Assembly: GCA_026770025.1 (NCBI GenBank)
Contig: JAMXDE010000004.1
Span: forward strand, 2,046,001 to 2,110,000
Length of the DNA: 64,000 nucleotides
Reading direction: 5' to 3'
DNA from: Craspedostauros australis
Lineage: Eukaryota > Bacillariophyta > Bacillariophyceae > Mastogloiales > Achnanthaceae
A model generated the notes under the pieces. The model did no database searches. It saw nothing but the letters and a program-made list of their open reading frames with translations, and was not told the DNA's origin. The position numbers were made by a program, and so were the translations under genes. Of the stretch, positions 9,823 to 20,142 are shown piece by piece. Each line of letters begins with the position of its first letter. The first letter of the stretch is position 1.

Positions 9823-11472
9823 CTACTTGGCATCGCCCTCCGATTCTGACTCTTCTGTCTCATCGGCAGCGTCGTCGGACTTGCCTTCGTCGTCTTCCTT
9901 GGGCTCCTCCTCGGCGCCCAGACTGACGATGCACTCGGCCTCCTTCAGCAGGTTCCCATCCAATTCCAATCCAGTTGCGACCTGCTCGATGACGCAGTCC
10001 TTGGCAACGTCGGCTGAGACCTGGCTGCTGGCAACCTTCACTTTGTAGTTGACCTCGCTGCCTGCTTCCACGCTGTATTCTGTGACTCCGATAGACGTGA
10101 ACACATTCTTCAGGGACAGTCCACCATACTTCGAACCGAATTCGCTCTCTCCGTGCTCTGCGTTCAACTCATCAAGGCGATCATACACCGGCAGAAACTC
10201 CTTCAGAATGTTTGTCTTTGACGTCGACTTGTTGGATGTTTGGAGATTCTGCGGTACAATGTGATGTGATGCGATGTGACGTGAAGCATTTTGAACGAAG
10301 AATGGCGTGATGAATCGTACCAATAAATTTGTTGGAACGGGTTGAGAGAAAATGAAATGAAATTGAGATGAGATGAGGAGGGCGCCATGAGTTCCACCAC
10401 TTCGAACAATCTCAAGCTGCGAGCGTCGTCGTGTGCGTCATCGTGTGCGTCATCGTGCGTGCTTCTGTTACATGCGATGCCTGCGTCGGTCGGCTCATCT
10501 CGTCCGCACAAATCTGACCCATCTCCGCTGCACGATGACAAGTTCTTGGAGCACATCCGCACACCATCGCCATCAAGGCACAAACCAACACTGATGGCAC
10601 GATCATACCCATAAAATAGCGCCCTGTGGTGTCTGCTCATATTCCTAGAATGAAAACGGAGTGACTTACTCTTCGAATTCTTCGCATATTCTCCATCTCG
10701 GCCACCTTTCGTGCGTATCCTGCCTGTTGATTTTGAAATGAAGCGAACAGAGTGTGTGTTGGCATGCGGTGTCGAGCAGAGCAAGCAGAATTGATGATTT
10801 CACGAAGAAACGAAGAGGCAGAAGATGTCAGGGCGTGTTGCTCCACTCCAGTTTTTCGAACAATGTTGCACTCGCACACACAATGGCAAAATAGACCAGA
10901 TGAGTAACGTCGAGCAGAACACGCTACTCTCTAGAGTACGCGGATCCGACGATGAACGGTGCTGAAGCAGGCAAGCAAGCTAGCAGGTACGTAAATAAAC
11001 AATTGAGCGCGAGACTTGCCTGCGAGAATTCGTCCGCCTTGTCGGATGTGTACTGCAGCGTGCTCTTCTTTTCGTTGAGGGTGGCCTCCATCTTGGCAAT
11101 CTTTTCCTTGAGCTCCCTCAGCGCCGCATCTTCCTCCGACTCGACCTCTTCTTCTTCCTCCTCCTCCTCCTTCTCGTCCGCTTCCTTCTCTGCTTCAGCC
11201 TTCTCTTCAGCATCCTCGCTCTCGTCTTTGGCTTCTTCGCTCTCTACCTTTTCGCTGGGTTCTTCAGCAGCGAACAAAGCGGATGCAGCAGATCTTCCAG
11301 AGATCCGAGCCGGTGTCAAGGAGAAATCCTGGTTGATGGAGATCGTGCTAGCAGCGATGCTAGATCCTTGCGGGGTTGGGCCAACCGTGAAGGCTGTCAC
11401 GGACATGCCCTCGAACGTGCATGTGAGGGATGCCAACACGATGGAGACGACTGCTTTGCTGATGATTGCCAT
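9823..11472 (-). CDS. grpE: Plastid GrpE-type nucleotide exchange factor for Hsp70
   Basis: Three exons: 11020-11472, 10670-10723 and 9823-10248, giving 310 residues with all junctions in phase 0. GrpE drives ADP release from DnaK/Hsp70. The signal peptide MAIISKAVVSIVLASLTCTF leads to VTA/FTVGP, a plastid ASAFAP-type site. An E/K-rich acidic region (about 70-120) and a coiled coil (ALRELKEKIAKMEATLNEKK) follow. Then come AEMENMRRIRR (exon 2, only 18 codons), KEFLPVYDRLDEL and the compact head ending VIEQVATGLELDGNLLKEAE. The tail is acidic. Intron 1 uses a GC donor (CAG/GCAAGT); intron 2 uses GTAAGT. The FDPxxHEA signature that GrpE heads usually show is not recognisable. Divergent from the coiled-coil gene at 12538. 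Confidence 0.88.
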
Positions 11473-12537
11473 GGCGAGATGTTAGAAGGATGGGTGAGCT
11501 TGTAGTATTTGTAGCTGAGTTGGTTGGTCTCTCGAGGTTGCTGTTGTGAGATGGGAGCCTGGCGGAGTTGTGTATCGGATCTGACGGGGAGAAAAAGAAG
11601 AAAAACAGACACGGGATCTTCGGTGGGAGATGATGGCTGGTTGGGTTCGATGAGAAGGCGCGTGGTACCAACGCTTGATGCTGGTTGGCGATGCTGACGC
11701 CGATGCTGATGCTTTGGATGTGCGTTGTGCATGATGTGCCATGTCAAAAAAAGCAAACACATCAAAGAAAGTGGTGGAAGATTGGCATTTCCAGGTGGAA
11801 GCAACTGATCACGGCCAGACGGAACGGCATTAACCCCATAACCTCAGAGAATAGTATCTTCGGGGTCACAAATCCACCAAGATAGATCCCGCATGGAGCC
11901 AAGAGGTCATCAACGCCAAAATGTCGCGAAGCGTCCCAAGACGGGACACGAAAACACACGCCACGACTGCGACAAAAACCGACACAAGACATTGCGCGAG
12001 ACACGATACACGAACAACCACGAAGGGAGGAAGAACCAAGACAGCGCGGCGAGTCTCCGCGGAAGATCCTCTGCGCCATCGTCATCCCATGCCTTCTTGC
12101 TCATTCACGAGGAAGGTGCGTGCCGAACATCCCGCACCTGCACGAAACCCATCAGGCATCGCACGGAGGAGAAACAACAGTTCCAGTCGAAGAATCGCAC
12201 CAGAACCAGAATCAGGACTGCGAAGAAGTAAAATCAAGTGCATGACCTCGATCACCACAAAACATTTGCCGTTGTGTGCCGTTGGTTGTATCCGTCCCAG
12301 AGTGCCTGCGTCCAATACAAAATACTTGACTCATAGCATCTCACTGCATGGCCTTGCCAGCCAACAACATCTGACAGCAGCAGCAGCAGCAGCAACAACA
12401 ACAGCAGTTCCAGCTACACACATCGAGTTCAACTCTTCCGCAAAGGGAGAGACAGCGAGTCAAGAAGACAAGCAGAAGCAGTAGGAGCAGCAGCAGAAGC
12501 AGCAGGAGCAGCAACAGTACCTCGGAACCCCATCACC
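11473..12537. other. Divergent intergenic region (grpE / coiled-coil gene)
   Basis: Shared upstream region of two divergently transcribed genes. No gene seen. CAG/CAA-rich low-complexity sequence at 12374-12412 and 12478-12525 leads directly into the next start codon and is probably its 5' leader. Confidence 0.55.
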
Positions 12538-15000
12538 ATGAGCGCAGCACCAAGAAGATCGTCGAAGAAGTTCGGCAGCGCGTTCGCAGCCTTCGAGCAG
12601 TCGAATTCGGTTCCTTCCGCATTCTCTCACACCGTGAAGGACACGAAGAAGCTGGGAACCCGCAAGTTCGCTCCCAAGAACAAGTTCATCAAGCCAGATG
12701 TCAAGGTCTCCTCCAAGAACTCCGACCTCGAGGGCCTCAGCGACGTCATCTCCAAGGTCAAGAAGGAGGATGTCGCTGTGCAGCGCGGAGCCGTGCGGAA
12801 ATTCAAGGTCACCAAACAGATTTCGAAGCGCTTCACCTCCGACGACATCAAGGGCAGCGACGAAGGCGGAATCGGCCAAGCCAACGGAGGCAAGGTCAAG
12901 AACAAGGTCGACTGGAGGCAGAATCGCCTCAACAACTTCAAGAAGCGCGCAGAAGAGGATGCGCAGAAGCGCTCCGTGCAGGAGAGCGGCGCAAAGAAGA
13001 CGACGCCAATGTACGGCAGGCCGAACGGCGGTGCCGCCCGAACGCGCATCCGCAAGGATGGTGGTGCTGCCGGCGGTGCGAGGCAGAAGACGTCGGCGAA
13101 GTCCATCCTCAGGATGTTGGACGATGCCATCGAGGATGGGCCATCGGAAGAGGCCAAGGAGAGAGCGGCGGCCAAGAAGGCAGCTCAGGATGCCATGACG
13201 TCCTTGCCAGAGCCGACGAAGGTTGTGGTGGCACCAACTCCAGCTCCACCTCCAGCAGTAGCATCTTCCAAGGGCGTCACCAAGCCAAAGCCGAAACCCT
13301 TGGGAAGGTCCAAGTTCGGGTCGAAGACATCCCCCAACAATTCGCAGCACAGCGATTCGTCAAACAACGCTTCGGACAATGCCAAGGCCAAGCCAACGAT
13401 CAAATCACCCATCAAATCAGCGACGAAACCAGCGATCAAGCCAGCCTCGAAGCCTGTCATCAAACCTGCGGCCAAACCTGCCCAATCCACAAGTGCTGCA
13501 CCCAGCTATCTCAAGAGGAGGTCCATTGGCAACTCTGGTGATGCGAAAACAGCATCTCCAGCTGCGGTCCCAGCCCCAGCTGTTAAGCCGGCGGAAAAGC
13601 CCGTCGCAAAGCTGGTGGAAAAGCCAGTCACGCCTGCAGCCAAACCACAGCAGAAGCGCACCTTCGGCACCACATCAAAGCCGACCGTTCCAGCACCAAC
13701 CATTCCGAAGCCCACCGCCAAAACCTCGAACGATGATGATGACGATGACGACAACAGCTCAACGAGCACCGATGGTGACTCCGATAATGATCGCGAGGAT
13801 ACACCACCGAAGGCGGCTCCGAAACCAGCTCCGAAACCAGCTGCGGTCAAGGCAACTAGCCCTGCTGCCTCACAGATCAAGCCGAAGATCCAGGAGAAGC
13901 CAGCTCCAACTCCAGCTGCAGTCAAACCCGCTCCCGCCTCCACACTGGGAGTGGCATCCACAAAGGCAGCACCCAAACCAGCAGCGACTGCGGCAGCAGC
14001 AACAACAACAACGGCAGCAAAGCCAAGCTTTTCCGGCATGTCGTATGTCAACAAATCTCGCAAGAAGTCGTACGACAGCAGCGACGATTCGTCTGATTCT
14101 TCCGCTTCCTCCCAGGAATCCGACAATGACGTTCCTTTGCCAGCCACTCCCAAGGGACTGTCAGCCATCGCAACGATCGACTTTGCCGCCAAGCTTGAGC
14201 TGGGTCCGCCAATAAGCCCGATCAAGGCACCCGACAAATCCGTGCTGGAGGGGGAGACGCCTGAGGAAAAGATAGAGCGCCTCAAGAAAACAATCGAGGT
14301 GACCAAGGAAAAGCTTGAGCGCAGCCTCAAGGACAAGGACCAGCGCATCAACGACCTTACGAAGACAGTGTCCAAGGACAAGGATCGGTTGAAGAGAGAG
14401 ATCGAGAAGCAGATCCGGGATCAGAGGACGATCAACGCAAAGCAGCAGAAAAAGGACCAGAAGGCCATCAACAAAGGCAAGGAGGCCGTTGAGGACCTGC
14501 AGGCCGACAACAAGCGCTGGCGAGCGACGCTGCAAAGGCTTCCGGCCCAGATGGCAGAGACGAAGGCCGAGAGCGAATCGCTGATGATCGCCAACGAGGA
14601 GATCGCGGGCCATGTTAAGACGTTGGAGAAGGTTACGAAAGAGCTGCAGGCCAAGCACGACGGGTATTTGGAATCAAACACGGTCTGTCGCGACCAATAC
14701 CTCCCCAAGTACCGCCAAGAGCTGTATGAACGTCAGCAGTACATCAACACGGAGACGAAGGTTAAGGCGTTGTACAAGAGCGTGATTTACAAAATTGCCA
14801 AGGCCGTCGACAAGACGCGGCAGGCATCGCTCATCGAGGCTGTGACGGAATTCATCACGGAGGGCGAGAAGGAAGTCAACCCCAGGTTCGATCCCATGAT
14901 CGTGTTGGCGTCGTACAACGATGATTCAGACAGCAGTAGCAGCAGTGACTCGGACAGCGATTCTGACTCAGATTCGGACTCTGACTCTGACTCGGATTGA
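12538..15000 (+). CDS. Large basic low-complexity protein with C-terminal coiled coil and YLPKY/VKALYK module
   Basis: 820 residues, one exon, ATG in CATCACCATGAG. The family is not one I can name. The N-terminus has a serine/basic segment (SSKKFGSAFAAFEQ). Residues about 220-500 are K/P/A repeats (AAPKPA, KPAIKPA) with an acidic DDDDDDD patch. Residues about 575-715 form a charged coiled coil (EEKIERLKKTIEVTKEKLER). A compact conserved block (14686-14802) follows: CRDQYLPKYRQEL, then TETKVKALYK, then KIAK. The protein ends in a pure SD repeat. No signal peptide or membrane segment. The same block ends the neighbouring convergent gene (23 of 39 residues identical by eye), so the two are probably an old tail-to-tail duplicate pair. 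The cytoskeletal or nucleic-acid-binding character is inferred from composition only. Confidence 0.75.
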   Translation: MSAAPRRSSKKFGSAFAAFEQSNSVPSAFSHTVKDTKKLGTRKFAPKNKFIKPDVKVSSKNSDLEGLSDVISKVKKEDVAVQRGAVRKFKVTKQISKRFTSDDIKGSDEGGIGQANGGKVKNKVDWRQNRLNNFKKRAEEDAQKRSVQESGAKKTTPMYGRPNGGAARTRIRKDGGAAGGARQKTSAKSILRMLDDAIEDGPSEEAKERAAAKKAAQDAMTSLPEPTKVVVAPTPAPPPAVASSKGVTKPKPKPLGRSKFGSKTSPNNSQHSDSSNNASDNAKAKPTIKSPIKSATKPAIKPASKPVIKPAAKPAQSTSAAPSYLKRRSIGNSGDAKTASPAAVPAPAVKPAEKPVAKLVEKPVTPAAKPQQKRTFGTTSKPTVPAPTIPKPTAKTSNDDDDDDDNSSTSTDGDSDNDREDTPPKAAPKPAPKPAAVKATSPAASQIKPKIQEKPAPTPAAVKPAPASTLGVASTKAAPKPAATAAAATTTTAAKPSFSGMSYVNKSRKKSYDSSDDSSDSSASSQESDNDVPLPATPKGLSAIATIDFAAKLELGPPISPIKAPDKSVLEGETPEEKIERLKKTIEVTKEKLERSLKDKDQRINDLTKTVSKDKDRLKREIEKQIRDQRTINAKQQKKDQKAINKGKEAVEDLQADNKRWRATLQRLPAQMAETKAESESLMIANEEIAGHVKTLEKVTKELQAKHDGYLESNTVCRDQYLPKYRQELYERQQYINTETKVKALYKSVIYKIAKAVDKTRQASLIEAVTEFITEGEKEVNPRFDPMIVLASYNDDSDSSSSSDSDSDSDSDSDSDSDSD

Positions 15001-15585
15001 TTAGATTTGATATGATATGATATAATATGATTTAATTCGGCTTAGTTTAATTGAGACTAGTTGATGGAAGTAATCGTGAAGCATGCCGTTCCACGACTTT
15101 GCGTTTCCTCTGTCGCCTTCCCTTGACTGTGAGTCTCGCCTCGCCCAACAAAAACGCAGTGAATGGACAGGCCGAGCTGGCTCCAGACAGTTCAATCGAG
15201 ACTACTTGCCATCCATTTACCATCGAAGCACAAAGACGAGCAAGAGCGCAGAGTAGAGTGCAGGAGATAGAACATCGCAGTATGTTGTGGCGTCTACCAA
15301 ATATGGCTACCGTACCATAGCAGAAGAGTATCGTGCTGTATATTCTATTGACCAATAATTACTTGGCGGAATGAGATGCAATGATCTACCCATACTCCAA
15401 GGCATCACGCCGAGTAGAGTGGAGTGAAATGCATGCAATTCTATTGTTGCATCTGTACCAATGCACCACGCAGTGTCACAGCGAGCACACATCTCACACT
15501 CCATTCCATTCCTCTTCACGCCACGGCACCGCAGACTACCAGACCGTGGTTGCGCCACATTGCACAAAAAAGGAGGTGCACTGCT
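15001..15585. other. Convergent 3' intergenic region
   Basis: 585 bp between two convergent genes. It starts with an AT-rich GATATGATAT/ATAATATGATTT run (15004-15035) immediately after the stop, a likely poly(A) region. No gene seen. Confidence 0.6.
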
Positions 15586-17622
15586 CTACCGAAGATACGG
15601 CTCGAGGTCGGGTGGCATTGGAACATCGGGGATTTCTCTGACGTCGGCTTCACAATCCAGGATAATCGCAACGACCTCGCTGGAAATGTCGGCGTCCTTG
15701 CTGCGCGCTTGAATCTCCTTGGCGATCTTGTGCAGCCGCGCCTTGTACAGGGCCTTGACGCGGTGCTCCGTGATGCAGAATTTGGTGCGATCGGCCAGCT
15801 CGGCTCTGTATTTCGGCAGGTACCGATTCCTGCACTTGCTGGATGCAATTTCCTTCTTCTGCACCGACTGGGCCTTCTTCTGCGCAAATTCACGAAGGCT
15901 TTGGAACTTTTCATTCAACGCATCGGCTTCTTTCTTGAGCGCCGTGGTCTCCTTGTCGATGGCCTTCGTTTCTTTTCGCAGTTGCGCCTTCATCTCTCGC
16001 AATCGCTTGTTTTCCTCCTGCATGTAATCGATCATATTGGATCCCTGCTTGCGGATCTCCTGCAGCTTCTTCTCCTCGCTGGACATGCCGTCCTTGAGGA
16101 CCTTCTTGAGGCTCTTCTTCTTTGCCGCGTGGTCCTTCTTCATCTCTTTAAGTTCGGCCTTCGTCGTTTTTGGAATGTTCTTGAGAGCCCTCTCGATCTG
16201 CTTAATTCTCTTCTTGTTCTTTTCTCGCCTTCTCTTGATGTTGATGAGCCTTTGAAATTCCTTGCGCGGCAGCACCGCCCTCCAGACCGCCTGTATCTTG
16301 GTGGCCGCACGCTGCATCTTCGCCTCCAGCTCCCGCTGCGCCTTGAGCCGCCGCAGTCTCTCCTTGTTCGCCTTGCGCAGCTTGGGGTACTGCTTCCTTC
16401 TGTACCAGCCAATGACGATGGCGTACACCTTTTGCTCTGCCATCTTCTGCTTCTCATCCAACGCCGCCAGTCGTGCTTTCTCTCGCTGCCTGAATTTGCG
16501 CACCGCCTCCGGCAAGTTCCTGTCGTCGTCATCCATCTCATGAGCGTACTTGCCGGACGAAGCGCCGGTTCTTGCCCGCCTTCTCTCGGCCAGCTTCTTT
16601 TCCACGTTGGGGATCTTGGCTTCAATTTTGATGTCGGCGATGTGCCCCATCGAATTGGAGGATGCCTTTCTGGACGGCTTCTTGCCGCTCTTGTCCTTGG
16701 GCCTCGCATCCATCTGCTTGCCCATGTACGATCCGCTGTACTGGCTAAACCTGGAGGCGGCGCTGCTCTTTTTGACCTGCATGGGCGACTTTGCCTGGAA
16801 GGAGATGGCGTGCTTCTTGGGCTTGCCTGGCGTATCCTGGCCGGACTTGTGGGAGCTGAAGGATCCGATGGAGTTGTGGAAGGATGGGCTGTTGAGCGTG
16901 CCTTGGGTGATTGAGCCGCTGGCGGGCTTGCTGCCACCGTTGGATGAGCTGTCCACCAGAGGCAGCGAGAAACTGCCTAGCTTTGCTTTGCGTTTGGCAT
17001 CGACTGTGGATCTGTTCGATGAAGGGCTCGGTGTGAAGGGCAGTCCGTTGAAGCCTCTGACGGTGGATTTCTTGGCCGACTTTGGCGTCATGCTGCCTCT
17101 GCCGATGTAGGATTGCGTCGAACTGCTGGTGTTGTTCTTGTTGCTGTTGTTTCTGTCATTGTTGCCGTTGCTGGTGCTGCCAAACTGCTTTGGGCTTTGC
17201 GTCTTGGGGCTCTGCTTCTGGGGACTGTGCGCCCTCGGACTGAGCATCTTGGGGCTGAGAATCCTGGGTCTGGAGGACGACCTGGGCTTGGTGTTGGTGA
17301 TGTTGTTGTTGTTGCTGCTGCTGCCAATGCCCAGGCTTTCTCTGGTGGAGGCTATGGAGCTGCGCCTCCGACTCCTGGTCGCATTGCCCTCAGGGCTGAA
17401 CGGAACGCCGCCGATGGAAGGGAAGGTCGCATTGTTGCTGTTGCTGCCGTTGCTGCCACTTTTGCCATTCGATCCGTACTTCGGTTTGCGGCTTCTGTGC
17501 GGGCTCTTGGTGCCATCCCTGAGCTCGGAGAAGGACGCTGCGAGGTTGCCGCTGGAGTTGTGCAGCCTGGCAACTGCCGCAGCGAACTGGCTCTGCTTGC
17601 CACTGTCCTCGTCCTTTCCCAT
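15586..17622 (-). CDS. IQ-motif coiled-coil protein with C-terminal YLPKY/VKALYK module
   Basis: 678 residues, one exon, start MGKDEDSGKQ. The N-terminal half is S/N-rich, with spaced SP/TP sites (PKMLSPRAHSPQKQSPK), likely proline-directed kinase targets. An IQ motif (AATKIQAVWRAVLPRKEFQ, about residue 440) suggests calmodulin binding. Residues about 455-600 are a long charged coiled coil. The conserved block (15718-15834 on the genome) reads CRNRYLPKYRAEL, TEHRVKALYK, KIAK, matching the adjacent convergent gene. After it lies a short acidic tail with EIPDVPMPPDLEPYLR. No signal peptide or membrane segment. Function unknown; a calcium-responsive scaffold is a reasonable guess. Confidence 0.75.
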   Translation of the reverse strand: MGKDEDSGKQSQFAAAVARLHNSSGNLAASFSELRDGTKSPHRSRKPKYGSNGKSGSNGSNSNNATFPSIGGVPFSPEGNATRSRRRSSIASTRESLGIGSSSNNNNITNTKPRSSSRPRILSPKMLSPRAHSPQKQSPKTQSPKQFGSTSNGNNDRNNSNKNNTSSSTQSYIGRGSMTPKSAKKSTVRGFNGLPFTPSPSSNRSTVDAKRKAKLGSFSLPLVDSSSNGGSKPASGSITQGTLNSPSFHNSIGSFSSHKSGQDTPGKPKKHAISFQAKSPMQVKKSSAASRFSQYSGSYMGKQMDARPKDKSGKKPSRKASSNSMGHIADIKIEAKIPNVEKKLAERRRARTGASSGKYAHEMDDDDRNLPEAVRKFRQREKARLAALDEKQKMAEQKVYAIVIGWYRRKQYPKLRKANKERLRRLKAQRELEAKMQRAATKIQAVWRAVLPRKEFQRLINIKRRREKNKKRIKQIERALKNIPKTTKAELKEMKKDHAAKKKSLKKVLKDGMSSEEKKLQEIRKQGSNMIDYMQEENKRLREMKAQLRKETKAIDKETTALKKEADALNEKFQSLREFAQKKAQSVQKKEIASSKCRNRYLPKYRAELADRTKFCITEHRVKALYKARLHKIAKEIQARSKDADISSEVVAIILDCEADVREIPDVPMPPDLEPYLR

Positions 17623-18951
17623 CTTATCGTTGTTTCAGTTTCTGTTTCAGTTGCTATGTCAGTTGCTATGCTATTGAGGTGATCGTGCTTCGCTTCGTGC
17701 GCTTGTGGCGTGCTGTGCGACCCACTGACAATGATACTGGCGATGATACTGATACGAACTGTGTTTCTCTCCGTTGTGTGGTGCTCTCGTGCTGATGGAT
17801 GATTGCGCAACCGGACACACAGGCGTCGTCAAGAGTGCTCCCTTCTGCGACGTTTGTCCTCCAGAGGGTTGCTGTTGCGTTTGCGTTTGCTGATGTGGAT
17901 GATGTATCACTGCTACCCTCTGTGACTGTGCGCCCTTACATGCTTCCGTTCGAAGAAATCACCAACCCCAACTTCCCAAGGGGACAAAGTACCCGCGCTC
18001 AATGATGTGCCCTCGACTCAAACCGGCTGTGCCAGGCCACTGGCGAAATCCAAATCGTGATGGATCGCTGGGTCACAAGATGAGAACTTTGCTTTCGTTC
18101 GCCACCAGCATGTCCGCGCTCGCATCCGCAAAGAGCATACGATGTGGTCGTGGCGAGCAAGAATGTGCGAGCCGCTCGGCAACAACTCCCACGAATGGTC
18201 GTGCTTGCCTCCTTCCTTTCGCGGTGCGGTTCCGTGTGTCGCACCGTTCCTCCCCGGACTCCCTCAGACATGAAATGCCATTTTCGATGTACGTTTGCCG
18301 TGGTTGACGTGGAGTGTCTTTTTGGCTTTTTTCTGTCTTGCCGATTTGTCGCATCATCACTGGTTCTATCAATCTCTCGGCGAGTTCAGTCACGAAATGA
18401 AACCTAAAGTGGAGCACATGTGAAGGGGGCATGGGTATCAAAGCGCCGTCATCGGGTGTCCCATCGGTTAAACCACACCACAATAGCCTTTCGCCAAAGA
18501 CAAATAAAACAGCTCGTGAGGGCCTGTCGGAATCATGTGTTCCACACAAGCAAATCGTTGGCGTCCCGTGACTAGCTGATTCACGCATGTGTCGCAAGAA
18601 GAAGAGACGGGGGTGATTAACGGGGTGCCCCAAAATAAACGATACGCCCCCACAAACATCTTTCCCAACTTCAACCACACGACGCTTTCTCTTCTTTCGA
18701 CAAACACACAACAAACGCCGACAGACGCGACAGCCGATGCAACCACCGCAACCACCGCGGCAACCTCAACGCGCTTGCTGCCGACACAACACCAAAGCAC
18801 AGTTCCCGAGACTACCAACTTGTATTCTACTTGGACCATCCTCGAACGAGAGCCATACCATACGCACGTACGAGTTACGACAGGTCATCCTGCAAGAGCA
18901 ACAGAGTATTAGTACCAGCACAAACAGCACTACCGGTTCCAATACGCCAGG
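17623..18951. other. Head-to-head intergenic region
   Basis: 1.3 kb separating the IQ coiled-coil gene (-) from the coproporphyrinogen oxidase gene (+). It should contain two divergent promoters. A minus-strand frame at 18073-18714 is open but has no recognisable domain and lies where promoters are expected. Short CAACCACCGCAACC repeats occur near 18739-18770. Confidence 0.5.
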
Positions 18952-20142
18952 ATGAGGTTGTCCGCAGGTCATTTTTACATTTCGGTCGCCCCGTTGGTTT
19001 CCTTCGCGATTTCTACGTCTGCATGGGCTCCAGCATCGCGACAGGTCGGGGATTGGATCCGTCGCGGCCGCGGGGACGGCATCGACAGCAATGGTAGGAC
19101 ACTAGTCGCAAGAGCAGCGCAAGATGCAGTCGAGGAGGTCCAGCATGGCGACGATGTCGATGGCATCGATGACATGTTCCAAAGATTCGTCGCGTTCCTG
19201 CGAAAAAGTCAGCTAGAGATCATCGAGCAAGTCGAGGCGATGGATGGATCGGGAGAGTCGTTCACAAAGGATGCGTGGGGAGTCTTTGCGGAAGGCGACG
19301 GCGATGACAGCGACGACGTTGCGAGCATCGGAAATGGTGGAATCACCAGAGTGCTGCAGCGCGGCGACATCATCGAGAAAGGCGCATGCTCCTTCACGCT
19401 GATCCAAGGAGCCACATTGTCAGAGGAACGCGCCGCGGCCATTCGATCGCGACAGGACGTCAACGTCAAGCCGGGTGACACGTACTCTGCGGCAGCACTG
19501 AGCATGGTGCTGCACACGAGAAGCCCGATGATCCCCACCTTCCGATCCGACGTACGCATTTTCTGCGTCAATTCGGATGGATCGCAAAAGATCGCATGGC
19601 TTGGCGGCGGGGCGGACCTCACGCCGTACTTCCTCTTCGACGAGGATATCACAGAATTCCATGACCTCTACAGGGACGTCTGCGAGGGCAATCCGGAAGA
19701 TTTCTCCTACCCGGTCCTCAAGAAGGCGTGCGACGACTACTTCTACCTGCCCGCCAGATCGGAGCACCGTGGCACGGGAGGCGTCTTCTTTGATGACCTC
19801 ATGGTGACTGAGCAGAGCATCCAGTTCGCGCAGAACATCGCCAACTCGTGGATGCCTTCCTGGTTCCCCATCATCGACAGACGACGAGACCTGTCCTTCA
19901 CGGAGCAGCAGAAGCAGTGGCAGCTGATGCGTCGCGGGCGGTACCTCGAGTTCAACCTGCTCTACGATCGCGGGGTCAAGTTCGGATTGGCGAATGCCAA
20001 CCCCCGAGTGGAAGGAGTGATGGTGTCCGCACCGCCACTCATCGCCTGGGAATACAACTACAAGGTGGAAGAAGGCAGCGAGGAGGACAGGCTGGTGCAA
20101 ATTCTGAAGCAGCCAAAGGAATGGACCACGCCAAGAGACTGA
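18952..20142 (+). CDS. CPOX: Oxygen-dependent coproporphyrinogen III oxidase-like, plastid-targeted
   Basis: 396 residues, one exon. The family converts coproporphyrinogen III to protoporphyrinogen IX, on the route to haem and chlorophyll. The first ATG gives a signal peptide (MRLSAGHFYISVAPLVSFAI) ending STSA/WAPA, a diatom-type plastid site with W at +1. Family motifs: GGITRVL, AWLGGGADLTPYFLFDED, FHDLYRDVC, RGTGGVFFDDL, QLMRRGRYLEFNLLYDRG and WEYNYKVEEGSEE. Two oddities. There is an acidic insert (GDGDDSDDVASIG) where the family is normally compact. The usually invariant HPxNPxxPTxHxNxR segment reads HTRSPMIPTFRSDVR, so residues near the substrate pocket differ. It may be a divergent paralog rather than the main enzyme. 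The family call is secure; catalytic competence is less so. Confidence 0.88.
   Translation: MRLSAGHFYISVAPLVSFAISTSAWAPASRQVGDWIRRGRGDGIDSNGRTLVARAAQDAVEEVQHGDDVDGIDDMFQRFVAFLRKSQLEIIEQVEAMDGSGESFTKDAWGVFAEGDGDDSDDVASIGNGGITRVLQRGDIIEKGACSFTLIQGATLSEERAAAIRSRQDVNVKPGDTYSAAALSMVLHTRSPMIPTFRSDVRIFCVNSDGSQKIAWLGGGADLTPYFLFDEDITEFHDLYRDVCEGNPEDFSYPVLKKACDDYFYLPARSEHRGTGGVFFDDLMVTEQSIQFAQNIANSWMPSWFPIIDRRRDLSFTEQQKQWQLMRRGRYLEFNLLYDRGVKFGLANANPRVEGVMVSAPPLIAWEYNYKVEEGSEEDRLVQILKQPKEWTTPRD

Noticed and set aside
9253-9849. 198-codon plus-strand frame with a hydrophobic stretch
   Set aside because: No domain, overlaps the 3' end of grpE and a promoter region, composition unlike the real genes nearby.
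12460-13350. 296-codon minus-strand frame rich in L, R and C
   Set aside because: Exact antisense of the coiled-coil gene; a by-product of its K/A/P codon use.
18073-18714. 213-codon minus-strand frame
   Set aside because: Sits in a head-to-head promoter region; no conserved motif; irregular composition.
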